Numbered from the stretch's first letter, positions 1 through 6,218 are shown. The stretch: DNA of 9,574 nt from an uncultured Eubacteriales bacterium (GCA_902772745.1 CACYBV010000315.1:1-9574); one strand, 5' to 3'. Translations and numbers: made by a program. Notes: a model not told the origin generated them from the sequence alone.

Positions 1-404
1 CCGTCGATATATTTCTCGACTTCATTCTGAAGGTCGTCATCCATCTTTTCGCCGTTTGCATTCATCAGCTTGATGCCGTTGTCGTAGTAGGGATTGTGGC
101 TGGCGGAGATCATCACGCCGCAGTCAAATCCTTCAGACCGGGTGATATAGCTGACACAGGGGGTCGTTGTGACATGGAGAAGATAAACATCTGTTCCTGA
201 TGAAGTGATTCCTGCAGCCAGAGCATTTTCATACATGTAGGAAGAGCGGCGCGTATCCTTTCCGATGACGATCCGGGCCGGTTCGCCGTTATGCTGTTTT
301 TTATAGTACCAGCCCAGGAAACGGCCGGTCATGAATGCATGCCATGCAGTCAGGTCTTTTCCTGCTTTTCCGCGGAATCCGTCTGTACCGAAATATTTTC
401 CCAT
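1..404 (-). CDS. glmM: Phosphoglucosamine mutase GlmM, N-terminal part (cut by window edge)
   Basis: This is the first 134 codons of a minus-strand gene that runs off the left edge. The protein opens MGKYFGTDGFRGKAG, the typical GlmM start, and carries the phosphohexomutase active-site loop ISASHNP at residues 99-105, with Ser102 as the expected phosphoserine. The stretch around residues 46-52 (VIGKDTR) also fits the alpha-D-phosphohexomutase superfamily. GlmM converts glucosamine-6-phosphate to glucosamine-1-phosphate in the cytoplasm, feeding UDP-GlcNAc synthesis for peptidoglycan. The ATG at 404-402 is preceded by an AAAGGA ribosome binding site and a strong promoter about 60 bp upstream. 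The gene is divergent from rqcH. Assignment to GlmM rather than a general phosphomannomutase rests on the N-terminal signature; the sugar-binding and C-terminal domains are outside the window. Confidence 0.95.
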   Translation of the reverse strand, partial: MGKYFGTDGFRGKAGKDLTAWHAFMTGRFLGWYYKKQHNGEPARIVIGKDTRRSSYMYENALAAGITSSGTDVYLLHVTTTPCVSYITRSEGFDCGVMISASHNPYYDNGIKLMNANGEKMDDDLQNEVEKYID

Positions 405-466
405 ATCGGTTGTCCTTTCTTTTGATGAGTTTATGAACAAAACACCCGCTTTTTCATTCCTGCGCT

Positions 467-495
467 ATTATAAAACGCCGGCCCGGGTTTGTCAA
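467..495 (-). promoter_or_regulatory. Sigma-A-type promoter of glmM
   Basis: Read on the minus strand there is a perfect TTGACA (495-490), a 17-nt spacer and a perfect TATAAT (472-467). It points into glmM and would give a leader of about 55 nt before the ATG at 404. This is a consensus housekeeping promoter, expected to be strong. Confidence 0.9.
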
Positions 496-560
496 TTTAT
501 TTTTTACAGAATTGTTACGGAATTGGTAAGGATAAGTTACCTGTAAAACAGGAAAACAAA

Positions 561-589
561 CAGCCGCGGGAAGTCCCCTGCCGCAGCTG
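561..589 (-). other. Terminator-like hairpin in the glmM/rqcH intergenic region
   Basis: CAGCCGCGG (561-569) can pair with CCGCAGCTG (581-589), giving nine pairs including one G-T, around an 11-nt loop. CTGTAAA (541-547) and TTTACAG (591-597) form a further outer pair. On the minus strand the stem is followed by a T-rich run (TTTGTTTTCC), so it resembles an intrinsic terminator facing left. No minus-strand gene lies upstream of it within 5 kb, so its role is unclear. It may insulate glmM from antisense transcription. The rest of 405-663 holds the two divergent promoters and no gene. Confidence 0.4.
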
Positions 590-607
590 ATTTACAGATA
601 AAACCGG

Positions 608-636
608 TTGAATTCAGTCGGAAAATGGTGTAAAAT
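608..636 (+). promoter_or_regulatory. Probable promoter of rqcH
   Basis: TTGAAT (608-613), a 17-nt spacer and TAAAAT (631-636) form a good sigma-A-like promoter. Transcription would start around 643, leaving a leader of about 20 nt that contains the AAGGGAG ribosome binding site (649-655) before the ATG at 664. Confidence 0.7.
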
Positions 637-663
637 CCACACTTGTAGAAGGGAGAATACATC

Positions 664-2418
664 ATGGCTTTTGACGGAATTCTAGTCCGCGCGCTTCAAA
701 AAGAGCTTCAGGATACACTTGCGGATGCCCGTGTCCAGAAAATCGCCCAGCCTGAAAAGGAGGAGCTTCTTATTACTTTCAAAACACCGAAGGGAAATAT
801 CCGGCTTCTGATGTCGGGTTCCGCTTCGCTGCCTTTTGTTTACCTGACGGACGAAAACCGCCAGAGTCCGATGACTGCGCCGGGCTTTACGATGCTCCTT
901 CGAAAGCATATCGGATCAGGAAGGCTGGTTGAGGTTTCGCAGCCCGGACTCGAACGGGTTCTTGATTTCCTGTTCGAATCTCCGGACGAAATGGGGGACA
1001 TCTGCGAGAAGCATCTTCTGGTCGAACTCATGGGAAAATACAGCAACATTATCCTGACGGACCGGGATTATATGATCCTGGACGCAATACGGCGGGTTCC
1101 GCCGACGCTGAGTTCGGTCCGGACCGTACTTCCGGGAAAGCCCTGGTTCATCCCGGAAACACAGGGCAAAAGGGATCTGCTTTCAGAGTCCCGGGAGGAT
1201 TTTGCCTCCGCGCTTTTGGCATCCGACACCCTTCCGGAAGCGCTTTCCAGGCACTATACGGGAATCTCGGTCCAGTCCGCCTCCGAGTTTGTATACGAAG
1301 CCGGTTTTGACGGATCTAAATTCATTTCCGAACTGTCCGGTCCGGAGAAGGACTGCTTTTCGGAAAAAACCGCGGCCTGGAAGGAACGGATCGCACAGGG
1401 CTGCTTCTCTCCTTCTGTCGCATACGAAAAAGGCATACCGGTTTCCTATTCCGCGATGGGGCTTCCCAGTTATGAAAACCGTGAAGACAGAGGCGTTCTG
1501 GTGACAGCGTTCGATTCCCCGAGCGAGATGCTCCGGCACTATTTGTCCGAGAAGAATACCGCCGTCAATATGCGTCAGCGTTCGGCAGATCTCAGGAAGG
1601 TCGTCCAGACGCTGATCGACCGGAACAGCCGGAAGCTCGACCTGCAGCAAAGGCAGCTTAAGGATACGGAAAAGACGGAAAAGCTGAAACTTTTCGGCGA
1701 ACTTTTGAATGCCTGGTCTTTTTCGCTTCCGACCGGAAGGAAATCCGTCACCGCACAGAATTACTACACGGGGGAAGATATTGTGATTCCGACGGATCCG
1801 GATCTTTCCGTCGCGGACAATGCCAGAAAGTATTTCGAACGCTACGGAAAGCTGAAACGCACAGCCGAGGCGCTTTCCACGCTGATTCCGGAAACCGAAG
1901 CGGAACTTCTGCACCTTCAGGAAATCCTGCTTTCCATCGATCAGTGTACGGACCAGAATACGCTTTCTGAGATCCGTGAGGAAATGGCTTCCCAGGGATA
2001 CGTAAAGCGGGACGGACAGAAAAAAGGCCGAAAGGAGAAAATCGTCTCCGAGCCATACCGTTACCGCTCTTCCGACGGGTTTGAAATCCTGGTCGGGAAG
2101 AACAACCTGCAGAACGACCGTCTGACCATGCGGATTGCCGAAGGCGCGGATATTTTCATGCATGCCAAGAAGATGCCCGGATCGCATGTGATTATCCGCA
2201 CCGGAGGGAAGGAAGTCCCGGACCGCACCTATGAGGAAGGCGGCGCTCTGGCCGCATACTATTCCGCCGGAAGGGACGCTGAAAAAGTTGAGATCGATTA
2301 TGTCCGTAAAAAAGAAGTAAAAAAACCGGCCGGGGCAAAACCCGGATATGTTGTTTACTACACGAATTATTCCCTGATTGCGAGCCCCGACATCAGCGGG
2401 ATCGAACGGATTTCCTGA
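664..2418 (+). CDS. rqcH: Rqc2 homologue RqcH (NFACT family)
   Basis: The 584-aa protein has the full NFACT layout: NFACT-N (about 1-175, opening MAFDGI), helix-hairpin-helix region (about 180-240), a charged coiled-coil middle (about 290-440, including NARKYFERYGKLKR at 386-399) and NFACT-R/DUF814 (about 464-575, with DIFMHAKKMPGSHV at 496-509). In Bacillus subtilis, RqcH binds obstructed 50S subunits carrying peptidyl-tRNA and recruits tRNA-Ala to add alanine tails that mark stalled chains for proteolysis. Older annotations call the family fibronectin-binding protein; the length matches (about 570 aa). The start is supported by AAGGGAG at 649-655 and a promoter. The Asp-Arg pair essential in B. 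subtilis (D97/R98) aligns with Glu97-Arg98 here, a conservative change. No terminator follows; the next gene has its own promoter 10 nt downstream. Confidence 0.95.
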   Translation: MAFDGILVRALQKELQDTLADARVQKIAQPEKEELLITFKTPKGNIRLLMSGSASLPFVYLTDENRQSPMTAPGFTMLLRKHIGSGRLVEVSQPGLERVLDFLFESPDEMGDICEKHLLVELMGKYSNIILTDRDYMILDAIRRVPPTLSSVRTVLPGKPWFIPETQGKRDLLSESREDFASALLASDTLPEALSRHYTGISVQSASEFVYEAGFDGSKFISELSGPEKDCFSEKTAAWKERIAQGCFSPSVAYEKGIPVSYSAMGLPSYENREDRGVLVTAFDSPSEMLRHYLSEKNTAVNMRQRSADLRKVVQTLIDRNSRKLDLQQRQLKDTEKTEKLKLFGELLNAWSFSLPTGRKSVTAQNYYTGEDIVIPTDPDLSVADNARKYFERYGKLKRTAEALSTLIPETEAELLHLQEILLSIDQCTDQNTLSEIREEMASQGYVKRDGQKKGRKEKIVSEPYRYRSSDGFEILVGKNNLQNDRLTMRIAEGADIFMHAKKMPGSHVIIRTGGKEVPDRTYEEGGALAAYYSAGRDAEKVEIDYVRKKEVKKPAGAKPGYVVYYTNYSLIASPDISGIERIS

Positions 2419-2428
2419 CGCATAGGAT

Positions 2429-2457
2429 TTGACAATCCGGCCGCAATCGGTTACAAT
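2429..2457 (+). promoter_or_regulatory. Sigma-A-type promoter of the deacetylase-like gene
   Basis: A perfect TTGACA (2429-2434), a 17-nt spacer and TACAAT (2452-2457) sit just after the rqcH stop and before the AAGGAGG ribosome binding site (2473-2479) of the next gene. An in-frame TTG at 2429 is the -35 box itself, so it is not the start codon. Confidence 0.88.
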
Positions 2458-2488
2458 AAAGCGGTATGAAAAAAGGAGGCCTTCCTTT

Positions 2489-3658
2489 ATGAATGATCTT
2501 AAGAAAAAATGGCTGATCACGGGCGGCGTTTTTGTTTTTGCCGCAGCGCTTACGGTACTCGCCGGGATCGGCATCTCCAAAATGACCGGTACGAAAAAAA
2601 GCGAAGTGCCGGAAACCGAAGCCGCCGCAGCCGTAACGGACCCCGCCGAACCGGACGAGAATGCATCCCGGACAGAAAGCAGACAGGCCGAAACGGATCA
2701 GGCGCCTCAGGGATCGGAAGCGCCCGCGGAGAGCGGGTCGGAAGCGCCCCAGGGTTCGGAGGCTTCAGAGAGCGGACCGGAAACACCTCAGAGTTCGGAA
2801 ACGCCCGCGGAGAGCGGATCGGAGCCTTCTTCCGAAGATACCCCGGGCAATGATCAGCAGAGCTCTGATACGCCTCCGGAAACCGAACCGCCGGTGCCGG
2901 CTGTCGCAGTTCATGCGCTGTCGGCAGAGGAAATCGCGGATATAAGGGCGAATTATTCCGATGCCGAACAGGGTTTCTATACCGGAGAAAGCGACCGCGA
3001 TGAACAGAATCGTGCAAAGTCCTGCGTGACGCGCGACCAGCTTTTGAATTCTTCCATCGGAAATGTATTGATTTTCGGGCCGGAAACCGAACAGCCTACC
3101 GTATACCTGACCTTTATCCTGACCAATGAATTCGCGCCGAACACGGAGGACCTTCTCAACATCCTCGCTAATCTTAATGTCAAAGCGCTTTTTCTCACGG
3201 ACAGGCCTTATGTCGAACACAATCTCGGCCTTGTACAGCGCATGATCCAGGAAGGTCATGAAATCGGTTCGATCGGCAACTCGCTTCCGGACGGCGGTCT
3301 TGTCAAGCTCGGACTTGAAGCTATGTGTGAAGACATCTATGCTTTCCACACCTTCATGCAGGAAACCTGCAGTTACAATATGCGGAAGTTCTATTTCAGC
3401 TATGATGTCTATACCGAGCAGGCCGTTGCGGCTGTTGTGAAGATGGGCTACCAGGTGGTCTTCTACAGCGCAAACTATGTGGACTACGATCACTACAGGG
3501 ACATCGATGTCAACAACCTTTTAATGTCGCTGCAGTACCAGACGCATCCGGGCTGCATCTATTCCCTGCACACCACGAACCGTGCGTCCGTTGAGGTGAT
3601 ACAGAATATCGTTCCCTGGCTCTGGGAAAGAGGCTACACTGTCGGAAGACTTCCGTAA
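2489..3658 (+). CDS. Membrane-anchored PdaA-like polysaccharide deacetylase homologue, probably catalytically inactive
   Basis: The 389-aa protein has a Lys-rich N terminus, one hydrophobic helix (about 8-29, signal anchor), a Ser/Glu/Pro-rich linker with three degenerate repeats (about 35-140) and a C-terminal NodB-like domain (about 200-389). The domain aligns with PdaA-type peptidoglycan deacetylases: VYLTF (205-209), NVKALFL (230-236) and RMIQEGHEIG (251-260). The catalytic motifs are missing. The TFDDG/TFDNG aspartates are replaced by TFILT (208-212), and the NHTxxH metal histidines by SIGNS (261-265). The RPPYG region reads FYFSY (301-305), and only a late His (H361) remains. The domain should therefore lie outside the membrane but is unlikely to deacetylate; it could bind glycan or act as scaffold. 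The ATG at 2489 follows AAGGAGG by 9 nt, which rules out the longer TTG-initiated frame. The gene is monocistronic, with its own promoter and terminator. Confidence 0.85.
   Translation: MNDLKKKWLITGGVFVFAAALTVLAGIGISKMTGTKKSEVPETEAAAAVTDPAEPDENASRTESRQAETDQAPQGSEAPAESGSEAPQGSEASESGPETPQSSETPAESGSEPSSEDTPGNDQQSSDTPPETEPPVPAVAVHALSAEEIADIRANYSDAEQGFYTGESDRDEQNRAKSCVTRDQLLNSSIGNVLIFGPETEQPTVYLTFILTNEFAPNTEDLLNILANLNVKALFLTDRPYVEHNLGLVQRMIQEGHEIGSIGNSLPDGGLVKLGLEAMCEDIYAFHTFMQETCSYNMRKFYFSYDVYTEQAVAAVVKMGYQVVFYSANYVDYDHYRDIDVNNLLMSLQYQTHPGCIYSLHTTNRASVEVIQNIVPWLWERGYTVGRLP
2702..2824 (+). repeat. Three degenerate 13-14 codon tandem repeats in the linker
   Basis: Three in-frame units encode APQGSEAPAESGSE (residues 72-85), APQGSEASESGPE (86-98) and TPQSSETPAESGSE (99-112). 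The units have 14, 13 and 14 codons and differ by synonymous and replacement changes. They extend a flexible, acidic linker between the membrane helix and the deacetylase-like domain. Copy number may vary between strains. Confidence 0.8.
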
Positions 3659-3741
3659 TCCGCTTCAGGGAAAAGAAAAACAACGGGCCGGACTGTTGTG
3701 TAAACCTGTTCGGGAAAAAGCCGGAAATCGAACATACTTTC

Positions 3742-3755
3742 CGAACTTTTGTTTG
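3742..3755 (+). promoter_or_regulatory. LexA operator (SOS box)
   Basis: CGAACTTTTGTTTG matches the Gram-positive LexA box (CGAAC-N4-GTTYG-like) and overlaps the -35 hexamer of the lexA promoter. A second CGAAC half-site lies 13 bp upstream (3729-3733) without a good right half. The position implies autorepression of lexA. Confidence 0.85.
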
Positions 3756-3781
3756 CTTTTTTCGGAATACTGTGCTATAAT
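3753..3781 (+). promoter_or_regulatory. lexA promoter, with extended -10
   Basis: TTGCTT (3753-3758), a 17-nt spacer and TATAAT (3776-3781) preceded by TGC (3773-3775), which gives an extended -10. The operator covers the start of the -35 box, so bound LexA should block RNA polymerase. The predicted start near 3788 gives a leader of about 87 nt. Confidence 0.85.
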
Positions 3782-3814
3782 AAACGCGGAGACAGGAATC
3801 TCCGCGTTTATTAT
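3777..3814 (+). terminator. Hairpin overlapping the lexA promoter, probable terminator of the upstream gene
   Basis: A perfect 16-bp stem (3777-3792 with 3799-3814) has a 6-nt CAGGAA loop. Its GC-rich core (CGCGGAGA/TCTCCGCG) is flanked by an A-rich left edge and a T-rich right edge, and TTGTTTT follows at 3815-3820. It fits an intrinsic terminator for the deacetylase-like gene ending at 3658. The left arm contains most of the lexA -10 box, so lexA transcripts would start inside it and carry only the inner part. A dyad operator for another regulator is an alternative reading. Confidence 0.7.
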
Positions 3815-3874
3815 TGTTTTGCGGCCGGAAATACTGTTCGGCCCGGATTCAGACAAAGAAACAGGAGAACCGCT

Positions 3875-4501
3875 ATGGGTAACGGAAACATCACCGACAA
3901 ACAGCTTGAAATTCTGAAATACATGGAATCGGAATGCCTCAGGAAAGGCTATCCGCCTTCGGTACGTGAGATCTGCAAGGCCGTGCACTTAAGCTCGACC
4001 TCTTCTGTTCATGCTCACCTGAACTCCCTTGAGAAAAACGGCTATATCCGCCGCGACCCCACAAAGCCGCGTGCGATCGAGATTCTCGACGAAAGCTTCC
4101 AGATGGTGCGTACGGAAACCGTTCCGATTCCTGTTGTCGGGCGCGTCGCTGCCGGGGAGCCGATCCTCGCCGAGGAAAACATCAGTTCCTATTTCCCGAT
4201 TCCCGCCGACTATCTTCCCAAGACGGCAAATGACATTTTCGGCCTCGAGGTTCATGGAAACAGCATGATTAATGCAGGAATCTTTGAGCATGATATCCTG
4301 ATCGTCGAGTCGCAGAACACCGCGAGAAACGGTGAAATCGTCGTTGCCATGATCGATGACGGCGCCACGGTCAAAACCTACTACAGGGAGGACGGCCATT
4401 ACCGCCTGCAGCCTGAGAACGATTCAATGGATCCGATCATTGTCGATCAGGTCGAAATCCTCGGGCGTGTACGCTCCCTCTTCCGTCCTGCGGTGTTTTA
4501 A
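3875..4501 (+). CDS. lexA: LexA repressor
   Basis: This is the transcriptional repressor of the SOS response, which self-cleaves when bound to RecA filaments after DNA damage. The 208-aa length is standard. Residues 1-70 form the winged-helix DNA-binding domain (TDKQLEILKYM, PPSVREICKAVHLSSTSSV). The cleavage site is Ala93-Gly94 in GRVAAGEP. The catalytic dyad is Ser130 (GNSMINAG) and Lys167 (ATVKTYY). The ATG at 3875 is chosen because AGGAGA lies 6 nt upstream (3863-3868). A longer in-frame start at 3749 lies inside the promoter, upstream of the predicted transcription start, and cannot be used. The gene is autoregulated through the box at 3742-3755. plsX follows after 34 nt. Confidence 0.97.
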   Translation: MGNGNITDKQLEILKYMESECLRKGYPPSVREICKAVHLSSTSSVHAHLNSLEKNGYIRRDPTKPRAIEILDESFQMVRTETVPIPVVGRVAAGEPILAEENISSYFPIPADYLPKTANDIFGLEVHGNSMINAGIFEHDILIVESQNTARNGEIVVAMIDDGATVKTYYREDGHYRLQPENDSMDPIIVDQVEILGRVRSLFRPAVF

Positions 4502-4535
4502 AACCGTCTCATTCTGTTAAAGGAGTTTTACTGGT

Positions 4536-5522
4536 ATGATAAAGCTTGCTGTTGACCTGAAAGGTGCGGACCGCAGCCAGGAAGAGCTTCTTCCGGGCGT
4601 TGTCCGGGTTCTTTCTCAGGATCCCGGACTTTTCTGCTATCTTCTCGGAGACCGGACGCTTATCGAGGGATTTCTCATCAGGAACCATCTTCCCCGGGAG
4701 CAGTATGAAATCATCGATTCTCCGGACACCGTCACAAACCATGACAATCCGGCCGATGTGATCCGTAAAAAACCGGAATCCTCGCTGATGAAAGGAATTG
4801 CGCTCTGCAAGTCCGATCCTTCGATCAGCTGCTTCGTGTCCTGTGGTCCCACGGGTGCGCTTTTTGTTTCTGCAATCATGGTACTCGGCCGCATCCCGCA
4901 TGTCACGCCGGTGCTTTTGTGCGAAATCATCAAGGATGACGGCACAAGGCTCTGCATCTCCGACTGCGGTGCGAATATTGACTGCGGTGAGGATAAGCTT
5001 CTGACTTTCGCCCGGATGGGGAAGGTTTATATGCAGTCCAGGGGCATGGAAAATCCCCGGATCGCACTTCTCTCGAACGGCTCCGAGGACAGCAAGGGAA
5101 ATGAGCTTGTCAAAAAAGCAAATCAGCTTTTCCGGAAAACTCCGGGGCTGAATTTTATCGGCAATGTTGAAGGTACGGATGTCCTGAAGTGTGACGCGCA
5201 GGTTCTTGTCTGCGAAGGTTTTGCCGGAAATATTCTCCTGAAAACCATGGAAGGCGCGGCGAAATCCGCTGTCAGCCACGCCAAAAAAACTGCGGAGAAG
5301 CTTTCGGAGCCGGCACGCACCGAAATGCTGAAAGCGCTCCGGGAAGTCTATCTGAACTACGATTACAACTCTTCCGGAGGCGCGGTGCTTCTCGGTGCCA
5401 ATACACCGATCGTCAAGGGACACGGGTCGGCGGATGCGGATACACTCGCCGCTGTTCTTTCGATTGCAGCCGACATCGGAAAAAAAGACCTCGGTGCGAA
5501 AATCCGCGAAGAGTTTTCTTAA
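4536..5522 (+). CDS. plsX: PlsX-like phosphate acyltransferase (divergent)
   Basis: The 328-aa protein has the PlsX fold from end to end and near-standard length. Recognisable blocks are MIKLAVDLKGAD (1-12), SCGPTGALF (102-110), SDCGANIDC (142-150), NPRIALLSNGSEDSKGNE (173-190), NFIGNVEG (206-213), CEGFAGNILLKTMEG (226-240) and a GGAVLLGAN tail. PlsX makes acyl-phosphate from acyl-ACP, the substrate of PlsY in phosphatidic acid synthesis at the membrane. Several usually conserved positions differ: the N-terminal DAMGGDxAP reads DLKGADRSQ, and SAGNTGA reads SCGPTGA. It also lacks the common fabD/fabH/acpP neighbours. It may be a paralogue or a fast-evolving PlsX. The ATG is preceded by AAAGGAG at 4519-4525. 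Close spacing to lexA, with no visible promoter or terminator between, suggests cotranscription. Confidence 0.82.
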   Translation: MIKLAVDLKGADRSQEELLPGVVRVLSQDPGLFCYLLGDRTLIEGFLIRNHLPREQYEIIDSPDTVTNHDNPADVIRKKPESSLMKGIALCKSDPSISCFVSCGPTGALFVSAIMVLGRIPHVTPVLLCEIIKDDGTRLCISDCGANIDCGEDKLLTFARMGKVYMQSRGMENPRIALLSNGSEDSKGNELVKKANQLFRKTPGLNFIGNVEGTDVLKCDAQVLVCEGFAGNILLKTMEGAAKSAVSHAKKTAEKLSEPARTEMLKALREVYLNYDYNSSGGAVLLGANTPIVKGHGSADADTLAAVLSIAADIGKKDLGAKIREEFS

Positions 5523-5550
5523 CGGCGCATCGAAGACAGGTACTCCGGCT

Positions 5551-5560
5551 GATTCGAATC
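5551..5560. repeat. 10-bp perfect palindrome
   Basis: GATTCGAATC is self-complementary and lies between the plsX stop and the long hairpin. It resembles a tRNA T-loop, but the flanking bases do not pair as a T-stem. No function is evident. Confidence 0.35.
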
Positions 5561-5566
5561 CAAAGG

Positions 5567-5660
5567 GGGACTGCCCCTCCGGTCTGAATACATCTTCCGC
5601 CAGGGAAACAGCTGCAGATTTCTCTTGCGGCAGATGTTTTCAGACCGGAGGGGCAGTCCC
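5567..5660. repeat. 94-bp near-perfect inverted repeat between convergent genes
   Basis: The 29-nt arms 5567-5595 and 5632-5660 start GGGACTGCCCCTCCGG and are complementary at 28 of 29 positions (T5589/T5638 mismatched). Pairing continues inward without bulges through 5597-5600/5627-5630 and 5602-5608/5619-5625, with single mismatches between the blocks, to a 10-nt loop at 5609-5618. About 39 pairs result. It sits 44 nt after plsX and 9 nt after the GNAT stop, so it may end both transcripts, but neither side has a proper T-run. The length and clean ends also fit a small mobile or REP-like palindromic element. No target-site duplication is obvious. Confidence 0.85.
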
Positions 5661-5669
5661 GATATGTCC

Positions 5670-6218
5670 TCAGTTCTTTTCAGCCCAGTCCCGGTAATTC
5701 ATGACATATACCAGATCGTTAAAGTTTTTTGAATTCAGGTTTTCCGAGAAAAGATTTTCGTTGCTGTGATGATAGGAAAAACCGCACTTTTCGATTACTC
5801 GTCTGGACTGCATATTGCTGTCATAGCAGCTGCACCAGACCCTGTCGGCATCCAGGTCTTCAAATGCCCGCCGAACGAGCGCTTTGACCGCTTCCGGCGC
5901 ATAGCCGTTTCCCCAGTAGGGCCGGCCGATCCAGTAGCCGATTTCCAAATCCTGCGGCGATCCGTGTCTTGACTGATGCATGATTTCACAGCACCCGAGA
6001 AGCTCGCCGCTTTCTTTCAGGCGAATCTGATAGCATTCTTCCTTCATCAGGACCGTACGGATGGTCTCACGCGCCTGTTCCGGATCTTCGGGTGCATGCC
6101 AGCCGCCGCACATTTTTCCGATATAAGGATCTTTTGCAAGTTCGAACTCTTCTTCGGCGTCCGCTTCTGTCCAATGGGACAGGATAAGACGCGGAGTTTC
6201 AATCTTTCTTTCCGTCAA
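5670..6218 (-). CDS. GNAT N-acetyltransferase, RimJ/RimL-like
   Basis: The 182-aa protein belongs to the Acetyltransf_3 (RimJ/RimL) branch of GNAT enzymes, which transfer acetyl from acetyl-CoA to an amine. Signatures are TPRLILSHWTEAD at 8-20, the acetyl-CoA binding strand and loop GYWIGRPYWGNGYAPEA at 94-110 (Q/RxxGxG/A-type), and NMQSRRVIEKCGF at 135-147. The substrate cannot be read from sequence. RimJ/RimL themselves acetylate ribosomal proteins, which would suit the neighbours, but many relatives act on small molecules or antibiotics. The start is a TTG at 6218-6216, chosen because a strong GGAGGAG (6225-6231) lies 6 nt upstream. It lies inside the end of the RNHCP gene (20-nt overlap), implying translational coupling. 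The gene ends the minus-strand block. Confidence 0.88.
   Translation of the reverse strand: MTERKIETPRLILSHWTEADAEEEFELAKDPYIGKMCGGWHAPEDPEQARETIRTVLMKEECYQIRLKESGELLGCCEIMHQSRHGSPQDLEIGYWIGRPYWGNGYAPEAVKALVRRAFEDLDADRVWCSCYDSNMQSRRVIEKCGFSYHHSNENLFSENLNSKNFNDLVYVMNYRDWAEKN

Noticed and set aside
331..546. A 71-codon plus-strand frame across the glmM start and promoter
   Set aside because: It is antisense to glmM and runs over the consensus glmM promoter; no family is recognisable.
1183..2580. A 465-codon open frame on the minus strand opposite rqcH
   Set aside because: It is fully antisense to a clear full-length RqcH, has a low-complexity Phe/Arg-rich composition typical of reverse-frame shadows, and extends over the downstream gene's promoter and ribosome binding site.
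2765..3493. A 242-codon open frame on the minus strand opposite the deacetylase-like gene
   Set aside because: The plus frame has a promoter, a ribosome binding site and deacetylase homology. The antisense frame has Arg-rich shadow composition.
3749..3874. An N-terminal extension of LexA by 42 residues
   Set aside because: It would start within the operator, upstream of the predicted transcription start. The ATG at 3875 has a good ribosome binding site and gives the standard LexA length.
4509..5423. A 304-codon open frame on the minus strand opposite plsX
   Set aside because: It is antisense to the PlsX-like gene, whose conserved motifs span the whole region. The reverse frame has no recognisable domain.
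5541..5566. A possible tRNA remnant, from the T-loop-like GATTCGAATCC
   Set aside because: The bases on both sides do not form a T-stem, and no acceptor, D or anticodon arm can be folded from the preceding 60 nt.
5567..5660. A canonical intrinsic terminator for plsX or the GNAT gene
   Set aside because: The hairpin is far longer than usual and lacks a T-run on either side. It is reported as an inverted repeat with possible terminator function.
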